From Halanaerobium hydrogeniformans (lineage in GTDB: Bacteria > Bacillota > Halanaerobiia > Halanaerobiales > Halanaerobiaceae): a stretch of DNA of 64,000 nt. The notes beneath the pieces are model-generated. The model was given only the letters and a program-made list of their open reading frames with translations, had not been told where the DNA came from and searched no databases. Where the stretch lies: contig NC_014654.1 in assembly GCF_000166415.1 (NCBI RefSeq), positions 248,001 through 312,000 of the forward strand, in the 5' to 3' direction. Positions 37,023 through 45,695 of the stretch are shown here, one piece after another; position 1 is the first letter of the stretch, and every line of letters starts with the position of its first letter. The position numbers were made by a program, and so were the translations under genes.

Positions 37023-38147
37023 ATGATGACAAAAAGATCTTCTATAACAAGAGCTTTTTCTTCACCTGGCAAGTACATTCAGGGTCCTGGAGAACTGGAT
37101 AGGCTTACAGAGCATACAGAAAAATTTGGTGAAAATGTTTTTGCCCTAATTGATCCTTACTTTTATGAATCCATGTCAAAAAAACTTGAAAAACAGTACA
37201 ACAATTCGGATTCATTTATCGAAACAGAAGAATTTGGGGGAGAAATATCTGAAGCTGAAATTGAAAGACTGACAGAACTTGCTAGAAAAAAAGATTTTGA
37301 TGTTGTCCTTGGAATCGGTGGTGGCAAAACATTAGATACAATTAAAGTTGTTGGAAACAATATAGATGCTAAAATTGTTATAATTCCTACAGCTGCTTCA
37401 ACTGATGCTCCTACCAGTGCTCTTTCCGTAATATATACAGAAGAAGGAGTTCACAGTCATGAAATATTCTTTGAGAGCAACCCTGATTTAGTATTATTAG
37501 ATACCGAAATTGTTGCTAAAGCTCCGGTGAAATTATTAATAGCTGGAATTGGTGATGCTTTAGCTACTTATTTTGAAGCTAGAGCAAACGAAGAAGCAAA
37601 CTCAAACAATTTAGTTGGAGATGGTTACAAAAGAACTTTAACTGCTCAAGCAATTGCTGAATTAGCTTACAATACTTTACTGGAAGAAGGGGTTAAAGCT
37701 AAATTGGCCGCTGAAGCTGGTGTATGTACTGAAGCTTTAGAGAATGTTATTGAAGCTAATACTTTGCTTAGTGGATTAGGATTTGAAAGTACAGGTGTAG
37801 CTGGAGCTCATGCAATTCATGATGCCTTTACAATTCTAGATGACTGTCATGATTTGTATCATGGAGAAAAAGTTGCATTTGGTACTATCTGTCAGCTAGT
37901 TTTAGAAAATAGATCTAAATCAGAAATTAAAAAAGTAATTGAATTTTGTCAGGAAATAGGTTTGCCAACTACCCTAAAAGATATGGGTATTACAGAAGAT
38001 GTAAAAACAAAAATAAAAGCTGTTTCTGAAGAAGTAATCAATTCACCTCTAATAGATTCTGAACCTTTTGAGGTAAGCACCGAACAGGTATTAGGAGCAA
38101 TTTTAACCGCTGATGCTTTAGGAAAACATTTTAAGGATCAAAAATAA
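37023..38147 (+). CDS. gldA: Glycerol-dehydrogenase-like iron/zinc alcohol dehydrogenase
   Basis: 374 residues, ATG behind AAGGAGGAG. NAD-binding GIGGGKTLDT near residue 98 and the second nucleotide loop PTAASTDAPTSA near 121 are typical of GldA. Metal ligands: Asp in GIGDALATYFEAR, His in GAHAIHD near 262 and His in LYHGEKVAFGT near 279. The enzyme oxidises glycerol or related diols to the ketone with NAD. Length is the family norm. It has its own promoter and no obvious partner; dihydroxyacetone kinase genes are not adjacent. A DeoC-like aldolase and an FGGY kinase lie 2.5 kb on, beyond an IS element. A different polyol substrate is possible. Confidence 0.88.
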   Translation: MMTKRSSITRAFSSPGKYIQGPGELDRLTEHTEKFGENVFALIDPYFYESMSKKLEKQYNNSDSFIETEEFGGEISEAEIERLTELARKKDFDVVLGIGGGKTLDTIKVVGNNIDAKIVIIPTAASTDAPTSALSVIYTEEGVHSHEIFFESNPDLVLLDTEIVAKAPVKLLIAGIGDALATYFEARANEEANSNNLVGDGYKRTLTAQAIAELAYNTLLEEGVKAKLAAEAGVCTEALENVIEANTLLSGLGFESTGVAGAHAIHDAFTILDDCHDLYHGEKVAFGTICQLVLENRSKSEIKKVIEFCQEIGLPTTLKDMGITEDVKTKIKAVSEEVINSPLIDSEPFEVSTEQVLGAILTADALGKHFKDQK

Positions 38148-38211
38148 GTTTGGCTTTCACTTGAAAAGTCAGATAGATAATTTAGTTAAAAAAGGAGGCA
38201 TCACGGGGGCA

Positions 38212-38394
38212 ATGAAACCAAGCAAAATTATGATTGTTATATTAGGAGTTATTTTTGTTCTAGCATTTAATATTGCAGTTGCTTCTGAAAAAGACATTAC
38301 AATTACAGAATCAGTTATAGCAGTTCCAAAAAATAATGCAACTTCCGAAGGTGAATCTTCACCAAATTTAACAGTCTGGATCATTAACCCTTAA
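38212..38394 (+). CDS. Small secreted or membrane-anchored peptide
   Basis: 60 residues from ATG 38212. AAAGGAGG lies 13 bases upstream and GGGGG two bases upstream, so the start is not certain. The product begins with a signal peptide or membrane segment (KIMIVILGVIFVLAFNIAVAS) and has a short polar tail ending TVWIINP. I do not recognise it. It is 64 bases after the gldA-like gene and is closed by a strong hairpin, so it may be the last gene of that transcript. Confidence 0.5.
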   Translation: MKPSKIMIVILGVIFVLAFNIAVASEKDITITESVIAVPKNNATSEGESSPNLTVWIINP

Positions 38395-38401
38395 TAAATA
38401 G

Positions 38402-38436
38402 CAGAGACCTCCCGCTTTTTACGGGAGGTTTCTGCA
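38402..38436 (+). terminator. Strong hairpin after the small peptide gene
   Basis: GCAGAGACCTCCCG (38402-38415) pairs with CGGGAGGTTTCTGC (38423-38436) with one G-T pair, loop CTTTTTA. The T-tail is poor, but the stem is by far the most stable in the area. A second hairpin (GCCAGCATT/AATGCTGAC) follows near 38510. Confidence 0.65.
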
Positions 38437-38546
38437 TTAAATTTTATAATTTTTCTGCAGGACAAACTGAAATGCAGTTGATAGCCTACGGTGATTAAAA
38501 TAATAAACGCCAGCATTATTAATGCTGACGCATAGGGGAGCTTATA

Positions 38547-38592
38547 TTAAACTGTCATTCCACCATCAATTACATGTTTTGCTTCAGTTGTG
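38547..38592 (-). pseudogene. Short-chain dehydrogenase remnant, last 14 codons
   Basis: On the minus strand the codons read TEAKHVIDGGMTV and a stop, the hallmark end of SDR-family oxidoreductases (VxDGGMTV). The rest of that end lies beyond the IS200/IS605 element, near 40340-40450. The gene has been split and has lost its N-terminal two thirds. Confidence 0.65.
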
Positions 38593-38619
38593 AACCTCTC
38601 CACCTAAATCAAAACCAAG

Positions 38620-38750
38620 ATTTGCATCAAAAGAGATGCTAGCTTCGCGTCGGATGGAGCTTCTAACTGCTTCATATAGATTAAAGTTCAACCTATATTA
38701 CTAGGTCAGTTTACAAGATGTTTGGCTTTTAAGTTTTGCTCCTAATAGTT
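38620..38750 (-). ncRNA. Possible omega-RNA region of TnpB
   Basis: In IS200/IS605 elements the guide (omega) RNA is made from the 3' end of tnpB and the following right end. This stretch follows the tnpB stop on the minus strand, is non-coding, and keeps short paired segments. It is placed by family knowledge only; no boundary can be read from the sequence. Confidence 0.35.
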
Positions 38751-40004
38751 TAGGATACCCTTAATCTTGAAGGATTGTCCACAAATCCATTATCTCTCGC
38801 CTCTTTGATAGGTCTGAGAATACATTTATCGTTATGGTATTTACGAAGTATATTAAAACTACCATTCTGATCAGCATTAATTAATAGGCCCTCGTTAGTT
38901 TTAAAGAGACCTCTAGCAATTCTTCTGGATTTATCATAGTTACTTTTATTTATTTTTTCCAGATCTACTGAACTACACCCAGAAGTATAGCTTTCATCAA
39001 TTTCAACAACTTTGATACCTTTTAGTTTAGCTTTGTATTCAATTAATTTTTTTAATCTCTGGATTGGTATTTGGACAAAAGATTTAAGTTTGCTGCATTG
39101 TTTAATATTTTTTATATCTCCAATTACAATAGTTTCTACTTGATTTTCAATTGCTAAATCAACTATTTTGCAACTAGCTTTATGGAGATAATCTCTAATA
39201 TAATTTCTTCTCTTTAATCTCAGATATTTTATTCGTTTAGTATCTCTAATTTTACTGGTAGCTAACTGCCTCATTCTAATGCTTTGTAGTCTGGCAATTT
39301 CTTTATTAAAATAAGAATTTTTGGATTTAATAGTTTTACCATTGATAATATAACAATCAGAATTGTTTTTAAATGTTAAAGTAGCCAAATTATCAAGGCC
39401 TAAATCAACTGCCATTATGTTAGGGTTATTATTTTCTTTTATTTCCTCGGTTTTATAGATGATTAGTAGATACCATCTTTTAGAAATACGGTCCTGCTTT
39501 ATCTTTATCTGCTGGACAGCATCTAAATCTATAATGCTTTGAACTGCTTTCAGGCAGCTCAAATTAAGAGCTTTTCACATTATATTTAGATTGTATCTTT
39601 TTAGATAAGGATAAGAGTAATTTGTTATCTCTAATTCTAACAGCTAAATTGGTAAAAATTATTTCACAGGGATTGCTGTTCATATGTTTAAAATTAGGTG
39701 GTCCTGGCTGACCCTTATATTTTTGAGGATTCTTTTTATAATCTTTGAGAGAATTAAAAAAACTTTTCCAGTCCTGAGCTAACTGCTTTAATGCCTGCTG
39801 TCTGTTATGGGAGTGAAGGTAGTCATTATGCCAGTTATTTTTATATCTAGTTTCTAATTCAGTATAGACAACTTTTACATCTTTATTATTTTTAATCTGA
39901 TAATTGACTATATTATATAATTTAGAGCAATGCCAGGCTAATTCATTAATTATTACTAATTGCTTATGGCTTAATTTAGGCTTGAATTTAAATGATAATC
40001 GCAT
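38750..40004 (-). pseudogene. tnpB: TnpB RNA-guided nuclease, one-base frameshift, no zinc finger
   Basis: The N-terminal part (39564-40004) and the RuvC part (38750-39562) are joined by a one-base shift in an A-run near 39580; dropping one A gives VKALNLSCLKAV and a single protein of about 417 residues. RuvC-I Asp is in MAVDLGLDNL and RuvC-III Asp in NADQNGSFNI. At RuvC-II the text reads IVIGDIKNI, with Gly where many TnpB proteins have Glu. The usual Cys-x2-Cys zinc finger is replaced (GCSSVDLEKINK; GLFKTNEGLLI), as in the finger-less subgroup of TnpB. Probably inactive if the shift is real. Confidence 0.82.
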
Positions 40005-40044
40005 TGATTTTTCACCTCCATCCTACTATAATTATATCATACAT

Positions 40045-40305
40045 ATGTTTGCTTGTAAAAGAAAAAATGGAGGAGAAAAAGATCATGTGCATATCCTCTT
40101 TGAAACTCCATCTCAGGTACAATTATCTAAGTTAGTTAATATATTAAAAACTGTATCTTCAAGACTTATCAAAAAGCAATATGAACACCATCTGAAAAAA
40201 TATTATTGGAAACCTGCTTTTTGGTCTAGAAGCTACTGCATTTTGTCTACTGGTGGTGCTACTATTGAGACAATTAAAAAGTATATTGAAAATCAGAATA
40301 AATAG
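40045..40305 (+). pseudogene. tnpA: TnpA Y1 transposase, N-terminus lost
   Basis: 86 residues remain of about 135-150. The HUH motif (KDHVHILFE) and the C-terminal Tyr helix (IKKYIENQ) are present, with the conserved YYWKPAFWSRSYCILSTGGA between them. The N-terminal strand and helix ahead of the HUH motif are missing, replaced by a short CKRKNGG stretch. Single-strand cutting and joining would need the lost part. Confidence 0.85.
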
Positions 40306-40339
40306 CCAATTCATCTCCACCCAATGCATAGCTTGGATG

Positions 40340-40460
40340 GGGTTTTCTTGGCAGTTTTAGATAAAGCAAGATCTGCCATTTCTTCATTCTTGCCATAACG
40401 TCCTAGTGGGATAGATTTTTCAAATTGTTCTTTAGCACCTTTAGTTAACATTTTTTTCAA
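40340..40460 (-). pseudogene. Short-chain dehydrogenase remnant, penultimate part
   Basis: Minus-strand codons MLTKGAKEQFEKSIPLGRYGKNEEMADLAL match the SDR region IPLGRxGxPEEMAxLxLFL. Upstream of this no further SDR sequence can be found, so the gene was truncated before or after the IS605 insertion. It is next to the DeoC-like gene and may once have been part of the same pathway. Confidence 0.6.
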
Positions 40461-40626
40461 GTTTATGAAGTTAAATATAATACTATCAATTTTTGAATGC
40501 TTGAGTGGCATATTCTGATATAGTAATAGAGAATTTAAATCTAAATATATATTCATTTTTTGCAGGTTATTTTTCGCCTTTATATAATCCTATAAATATA
40601 AGTATTATTTAAAAGGGGAGATTAGC

Positions 40627-41316
40627 ATGAAAATTACGGTTGATAATATTGCTCAAATGATTGATCAGAGTAAACTTGATCCCTATGTGACAGAAAAAGA
40701 GATCATAGAATTTTGCAAGGAGGTAAACGAATATGATTTTATCGCTGCATTTGTGCTGCCAGCAAACCTGCCCATAGCAAAAAAAGAACTTAAAAATAGT
40801 TCAGTAAAACTGGGGACAGGGATAGGCTTTCCTTTTGGGACTACGACCACTAAATCTAAACTACAGGAATGTGAAGAAGCACTTGGGTTAGGAGTGGATG
40901 AACTGGATACCGTAATAAACATTGGTGCTTTGAAATCTGGAAAGTATGAATATGTATATAATGAACTAAAGCAAATGGTAGAGCTAATAGCACCAAAACC
41001 CTTAAAGGTAATTTTGGAAGTATCTTATCTTACTCCCGAGGAAATCAAAGAAGGTACCAGAATCGGCTGTAAAGCCGGTGTAGAATATGTTAAAACCGGT
41101 ACTGGCTATGGGGGAAGAGATACAAACCTCTTTGATATTAATTTAATTGCTGAAGCTATTGATGAAGATACTAAGATCAAAGCAGCAGGTGGTATAAGGG
41201 ATATCTATACATTAATTGAAATGTATAAACTAGGTGTGCGTCGTTTTGGTGTAAGCAGAGGACCGAAAATTGTAGAGCAATTCAAAAAATATTTTCCTGA
41301 TGGGATTGAAATCTAG
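40627..41316 (+). CDS. deoC: DeoC-family aldolase (deoxyribose-phosphate aldolase-like)
   Basis: 229 residues, ATG behind AAAGGGGAG. TIM-barrel class I aldolase: DQSKLDP near residue 13, GFPFGTTTTKSK near 68, EVSYLTPEE near 139, and the Schiff-base Lys in VEYVKTGTGYGGR near 158. DeoC splits 2-deoxyribose-5-phosphate into glyceraldehyde-3-phosphate and acetaldehyde. An FGGY kinase gene follows after 30 bases, so the real substrate may be a different sugar or polyol phosphate made by that kinase. The SDR remnant upstream and the gldA-like gene further on suggest a former sugar-alcohol pathway. Confidence 0.85.
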   Translation: MKITVDNIAQMIDQSKLDPYVTEKEIIEFCKEVNEYDFIAAFVLPANLPIAKKELKNSSVKLGTGIGFPFGTTTTKSKLQECEEALGLGVDELDTVINIGALKSGKYEYVYNELKQMVELIAPKPLKVILEVSYLTPEEIKEGTRIGCKAGVEYVKTGTGYGGRDTNLFDINLIAEAIDEDTKIKAAGGIRDIYTLIEMYKLGVRRFGVSRGPKIVEQFKKYFPDGIEI

Positions 41317-41346
41317 TCAAACAACCATAATAAAAGGAGGATACAA

Positions 41347-42885
41347 ATGTCAAAAAAAATTATCGCCTGGGACTTAGGAACTGGTGGAAACAAAACCTCA
41401 CTTTATGATATTGACGGTAATTGTTTGGAGGAAACCTATCAATCTTATGAGACAAGCTATCCACATCATGGCTGGCATGAACAAAAGCCTAATGATTGGT
41501 GGCAGGCTGTAGTTAAAAGTACAAAAAGGTTATTAGATAAAGAAAATGTTGATAAAGATGAAATTGTAGCCTGTGGTATTTCAGGTCATAGCTTAGGGGT
41601 AGTTCCTGTGAACAAAGAAGGAGAATTGTTAAGAGAAAACACACCTATTTGGTCAGATGGACGGGCTGTTAAACAGGCTGATAAATTTTTTGAAAGATAT
41701 GATGAAAGCAAATGGTACAATATCACCGGAAATGGTTTTAGTCCACAGTTATATTCCGTTTTTAAAATTATGTGGTATAGAGATAATGAACCTGAAATGT
41801 ATAAAAAAATAGACAAAATAATCGGAACAAAAGATTATATAAATTATAAATTAACAGGGAAGATCGTGACAGATCAATCTTATGCATCTGGCTCAGGAGT
41901 ATACAACTTAAAAGAAGGAACATATGAGAATGAGTTAATAGAAGCCAGTAATTTACCACCTTCTATATTCCCTGAAATTGTTCCTTCAACAGAAGTAATT
42001 GGAACAATCAAAAAAGAAGTTGCTGAAGAAATCGGGCTTAATGAAACAACAAAAGTTGTTGCTGGTGGAGTTGATAATTCCTGTATGGCTTTAGGTGCTC
42101 TAGCTTATAAAGAAGGACGAATCTATAACTCATTGGGTTCTTCTTCCTGGATAGCGGTTTCTTCAAGTGAGCCCTTATTGGAAGCTAATTCCAGACCATA
42201 TGTTTTTGCTCATGTTGTTCCCGGTATGTTTGCCTCCGCATTAGCTATTGCGTCTGCTGGAACTAGTTTTGAATGGGTAAAAAATAATATGGCAAAAGAT
42301 CTTATAAATAGAGCCGAAAAAGAAAATATAAATGTATATGATTTAATAGATGAAGAGGCATCAACTTCACCTGTTGGAGCGAATAAACTACTTTTTAACC
42401 CCAGTTTAGGTGGTGGCATGCCGATGGACAAAAGTCCTAATATAAGAGGTGCTTTTATAGGTCTTGACTTAAAACATACTCGGGCAGATATTTTAAGGTC
42501 TTCTATGGAAGGTATTTCCCTGGGTTTAAGACTTTGTCTGAACAAATTAAGAGGAATGACAGATATCCATGATGAAATCCTATTAGTTGGTGGGGGCAGT
42601 AAAAGTCCACTCTGGCGGCAAATATATGCTGATGTATATGAGATGAAAATTATCAAATCAAATATTGACCAGCAGGCAGCTGCTTTAGGAGCAGCAGCAG
42701 TAGCTGCAGTTGGAACTGGACTCTGGAAAAACTTCGATAAAATTGATGAAGTTCACGATATTTCAGAAGAAGTTCCCCCTATTTTAGAAAATGTGAAAAA
42801 ATATAATAAACTTTTAAGCATTTACAAAAAAGCAGCAGTCTATCAATCTGAATTGGGAGATATGTTAATACCATTAGAACTTTAA
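41347..42885 (+). CDS. FGGY-family carbohydrate kinase (xylulokinase-like)
   Basis: 512 residues, ATG behind AAAAGGAGG. N-terminal phosphate-1 loop AWDLGTGGNKTSLYD, HGWHEQKPNDWW, the substrate region GISGHSLGVVPV and IWSDGRAV, then ATP-binding GGVDNSCMALGA and the C-terminal GGGSKSPLWRQIYADV. All are FGGY hallmarks. These kinases phosphorylate pentuloses, polyols or related compounds. It lies 30 bases after the DeoC-like gene, so the two form an operon. Xylulose, ribulose, erythritol-type substrates or even an LsrK-like role are open; sequence alone does not decide. Confidence 0.87.
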   Translation: MSKKIIAWDLGTGGNKTSLYDIDGNCLEETYQSYETSYPHHGWHEQKPNDWWQAVVKSTKRLLDKENVDKDEIVACGISGHSLGVVPVNKEGELLRENTPIWSDGRAVKQADKFFERYDESKWYNITGNGFSPQLYSVFKIMWYRDNEPEMYKKIDKIIGTKDYINYKLTGKIVTDQSYASGSGVYNLKEGTYENELIEASNLPPSIFPEIVPSTEVIGTIKKEVAEEIGLNETTKVVAGGVDNSCMALGALAYKEGRIYNSLGSSSWIAVSSSEPLLEANSRPYVFAHVVPGMFASALAIASAGTSFEWVKNNMAKDLINRAEKENINVYDLIDEEASTSPVGANKLLFNPSLGGGMPMDKSPNIRGAFIGLDLKHTRADILRSSMEGISLGLRLCLNKLRGMTDIHDEILLVGGGSKSPLWRQIYADVYEMKIIKSNIDQQAAALGAAAVAAVGTGLWKNFDKIDEVHDISEEVPPILENVKKYNKLLSIYKKAAVYQSELGDMLIPLEL

Positions 42886-42944
42886 GTTTTCTCTATTAAA
42901 ATATTTTAGCTAGCTTTCTCTGTTGTAGTGTTGTTTTAGTTCAC

Positions 42945-42973
42945 TTGACAGCATTTAATGCACCATTTATAAT
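42945..42973 (+). promoter_or_regulatory. Sigma-70 type promoter of the secreted hydrolase gene
   Basis: TTGACA at 42945-42950 and TATAAT at 42968-42973, spacer 17, all consensus. The start codon of the hydrolase gene lies 69 bases on. Confidence 0.85.
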
Positions 42974-43042
42974 AAATATAAATAATATTGGAATAATTGC
43001 AAAAAATAAAAATATTAACACAAATTAGAAAGGGGTATTTTC

Positions 43043-44590
43043 ATGAGAGAAAAACAATTATTAAGTCTGAAGATACTTATTACTTTGCTGACTGTTGTTA
43101 TTATTTTTAGTGGGGGAATGAATGAGGCTTCTGCTAATGCAAATAGGATGAGTATAAGTGGGGAGATATCGCTTTATGAAGGAACAGCTGATTTAAGCGA
43201 AGCTACAGTTCAATTAACAAAAGATGGAGCTGAAGTAGGAGAACCAGTTCATCCTTCAGCAGATGGAAGTTACAATATTCCTTCAGTAGAACCTGGTGAA
43301 GACTATAATATTACAGTAAGTTTGGATGGATACTATGATGAAACCACTCTACAATTTGAAGTTGTGAATCAAAATGTGACAGGTAAGGATATTATTTTGC
43401 AAAGAAGAGAACCAATTATTGTAACTCCTACTCCTACTACTATATCAAAAGGTGATTCTGGAGTAAGTTTAGTAGTTGAATTATCAGAAATATCTGGTCT
43501 GGAAAACACATATGAAGATGAAGAAGTGGTGACTGATTTATCTAACTGGGAAATAGATACAAACGATACAGGCTTAACTGTAAATAGAATAATTAGAAAT
43601 AGCGATACCAAGGTTACAATTGATTTTATTGGCACCGCTTCAAAAGCTAGAGCAATTAAAATACAAGCTAAACCAGAGGTAATAAATAACGCCCAGGGGC
43701 TTGCAAGCAACGATATTAATTTAAGTGTTGTTGAGGATGAATATATAACTTCATCTAATCCGGATTTACAAACATATTATACAAAAAATGTTGATGTTGA
43801 TGGAGAACTTAATGGTATAGTAGTTATAGTTCACGGGTTAGCTGAACATCTTGGCAGATATAATTATACAACTGAAAAATTGAATCAAGCAGGATATGGA
43901 GTTTATAGGCTTGATAACAAGGGGCATGGGAAAACAGAAAAAACGGTAATTAATGGACGAGCTGTAGATGGTTATGTGGAAGATTTTAATGAGTATTTAG
44001 ATGATCCAAATATAATTGTGAATATGATCAAAGAAGATTATCCTGACCAAAAAATCTTTATGTTGGGTCACAGCATGGGGGGAAGAATAGTTGCTTCCTA
44101 TGGAATGAAATATCCAGATCAATTAGATGGACAACTTTTTACAGGAGCTGCAGTAAAATACCAGGATCAGTTTGTAGAATATCGTGATAGTGAAGAGCAG
44201 TCTCCTTTCGAGGGTGAAAAAGCCACCGAAATGATTCCTAATGAGTTAGCGGATACAATTTGTAGAGATGCTGCCATTAGAGCTCAATATAGTGCTGACC
44301 CTCTTAATCTAAATCAATTTGCAAACAAGTTGTTGCATGAATATAGAGTTGAACTGGGAGGTTATTTGAGTGATCATATCGAGGAATATGAATATCCTGC
44401 TTTGATTTTACATGGGGCGGATGATAGGATTGTACCTAAAGAATTCTCTGAGTGGTTCTATGAAGGAATTGCTTCTAATGACAAGGAAATAAAAATGTAT
44501 CCAGATGCTTATCATGAAATACTGAATGAAAGAAAAGAGAAATATGAAGTATTTGAAGATATGATTGATTGGATGGACGAAAGATTGTAA
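43043..44590 (+). CDS. Secreted alpha/beta hydrolase with N-terminal beta domain (monoacylglycerol-lipase-like)
   Basis: 515 residues, ATG behind AAAGGGG. A signal peptide (LKILITLLTVVIIFSGG) is followed by a carboxypeptidase-regulatory-like beta domain (residues 38-115: GEISLYEGTADLSEATVQL; GSYNIPSVEPG) and an Ig-like domain (120-230). The hydrolase domain has an oxyanion HGLAEHLGRYNY, the nucleophile elbow GHSMGG, Asp in HGADDRIVP and His in DAYHEIL. This is the Hydrolase_4 type, acting on monoacylglycerols or lysophospholipids, here outside the cytoplasm. It has its own promoter and terminator. The added beta domains suggest attachment to a surface or polymer. Confidence 0.85.
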   Translation: MREKQLLSLKILITLLTVVIIFSGGMNEASANANRMSISGEISLYEGTADLSEATVQLTKDGAEVGEPVHPSADGSYNIPSVEPGEDYNITVSLDGYYDETTLQFEVVNQNVTGKDIILQRREPIIVTPTPTTISKGDSGVSLVVELSEISGLENTYEDEEVVTDLSNWEIDTNDTGLTVNRIIRNSDTKVTIDFIGTASKARAIKIQAKPEVINNAQGLASNDINLSVVEDEYITSSNPDLQTYYTKNVDVDGELNGIVVIVHGLAEHLGRYNYTTEKLNQAGYGVYRLDNKGHGKTEKTVINGRAVDGYVEDFNEYLDDPNIIVNMIKEDYPDQKIFMLGHSMGGRIVASYGMKYPDQLDGQLFTGAAVKYQDQFVEYRDSEEQSPFEGEKATEMIPNELADTICRDAAIRAQYSADPLNLNQFANKLLHEYRVELGGYLSDHIEEYEYPALILHGADDRIVPKEFSEWFYEGIASNDKEIKMYPDAYHEILNERKEKYEVFEDMIDWMDERL

Positions 44591-44649
44591 GCTTATAGCT
44601 TATTTGATGGTTAAATGTTCGAATGACAATTCTAATATATAATAAGATG

Positions 44650-44680
44650 AGCTCAGGTCTTCCTGGGCTTATTTTTTTTT
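44650..44680 (+). terminator. Rho-independent terminator after the hydrolase gene
   Basis: AGCTCAGG (44650-44657) pairs with CCTGGGCT (44662-44669) around TCTT, followed by TATTTTTTTTT. Confidence 0.85.
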
Positions 44681-44800
44681 GAATTATTAAAGTGTTTCAG
44701 TGAATATTTAGCCGAAAGATGTTATTTTTTACTTGTTTTAAAATTATTTTTATTCTATAATATTTATATATTATAAATAAATAGGAGTGATTTTTTCAAG

Positions 44801-45571
44801 ATGTTAGAAATTTTTATTATACTTATTGCAGGTTTTGGAGCTGGAGTGGTAACCGGATTAGTGGGCGCTTCGGCAGTAGTTATTGTAACACCCTTTTTAG
44901 TGACCTTTTTAGGCTATGATCCCTACTCAGCTATTGGAATTAGTCTTGCTACTGATGTAGTTGCTTCTTCAGTTTCTGCTTATACATATAAGTCTCATGG
45001 TAATATAAATATCAAGGGAGGACTTTTAATAGCTATCAGTGCGGTAACAGCTGCGATTATTGGCAGCTGGTTCTCGGGTGGTATGAATTCCACTACTTTA
45101 GGTGGTATGACCGGGGTGATAATTTTGCTGACAGGGATTTCGTTTACCAGAAAGCCTATCAATCAGCGAGTAGAAGAATTCAAGAATAAATTTGATTTAA
45201 ATTTTTTTAGAGAAAGAACAAGATTTTCTTCCATTTTATTTGGAACATTAATTGGTTTAATGACAGGTGTTTTTGGTGCCGGTGGTGGAGTAATGATCTT
45301 AATAGTTTTAACCTTTGTTTTAGATTATAAAACTCATATTGCAATTGGAACTTCTGTTTTAATTATGGCCTTTACCGCCTTTTTTGGTTCAGCAAGTCAT
45401 TTTATAGTTGAACAGCATTTTCCCTATCTTGAATTAATTTTAAGTGGTTCCGCTGCTTTTTTGGGTGCTTTAACCGCAGCAGCTTTTGCCAATGGAGCCT
45501 CCGAAAAGAAATTGTCTAAAGCTATAGGTACTGCTTTTATTTTTCTGGGTCTGGTAGTTATTTTAAATTAA
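44801..45571 (+). CDS. TauE/SafE-family membrane permease
   Basis: 256 residues, ATG after AGGAGTGATTTTTTCAAG. About eight membrane segments in two related halves; each half starts with the family motif (GAGVVTGLVGASAVVIVTPFL near 10; GLMTGVFGAGGGVMILIVL near 150). The family exports or imports sulfite, sulfoacetate, or other small sulfur or carboxylate anions. It stands as a single gene with a terminator right behind it, so the substrate cannot be read from context. Confidence 0.88.
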   Translation: MLEIFIILIAGFGAGVVTGLVGASAVVIVTPFLVTFLGYDPYSAIGISLATDVVASSVSAYTYKSHGNINIKGGLLIAISAVTAAIIGSWFSGGMNSTTLGGMTGVIILLTGISFTRKPINQRVEEFKNKFDLNFFRERTRFSSILFGTLIGLMTGVFGAGGGVMILIVLTFVLDYKTHIAIGTSVLIMAFTAFFGSASHFIVEQHFPYLELILSGSAAFLGALTAAAFANGASEKKLSKAIGTAFIFLGLVVILN

Positions 45572-45604
45572 AGATTTCCTGATCAGCATAATAATTAATC
45601 AGAT

Positions 45605-45630
45605 CTCCTCATTTTGAGGAGCTTTTTTTT
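45605..45630 (+). terminator. Rho-independent terminator after the TauE/SafE gene
   Basis: CTCCTC (45605-45610) pairs with GAGGAG (45616-45621) around ATTTT, followed by CTTTTTTTT. The end of the T-run overlaps the -35 box of the next promoter. Confidence 0.88.
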
Positions 45631-45657
45631 GACAAATTTGATTAAGTAAAGTATAAT
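45629..45657 (+). promoter_or_regulatory. Sigma-70 type promoter of the ABC exporter operon
   Basis: TTGACA at 45629-45634 and TATAAT at 45652-45657, spacer 17. The start codon is 38 bases further on. Confidence 0.85.
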
Positions 45658-45695
45658 TTAATTTAGCATATACTTAATTAAATTGGGGTGAGAAA

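Larger units (their letters stand above)
38593..40360 (-). mobile_element. IS200/IS605-family element, decayed, inside an SDR remnant
   Basis: tnpB on the minus strand and a divergent tnpA remnant on the plus strand, the IS605 arrangement. The end beyond tnpB (38593-38749) is non-coding and has segments such as GAAGCTCCATCCGACGCG (minus strand), like other IS605 right ends; the opposite end carries an imperfect hairpin near 40310-40345 (CCACCCA ... TTGGATGGGG). SDR codons lie directly on both sides, which supports insertion without target duplication, as is usual for this family. Confidence 0.72.

Noticed and set aside
41347-42885. LsrK (AI-2 kinase) with an LsrF-like aldolase
   Set aside because: The kinase is FGGY but keeps general xylulokinase-like motifs, and no lsr transporter, lsrG or lsrR gene is near. 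The idea cannot be excluded but has no support.
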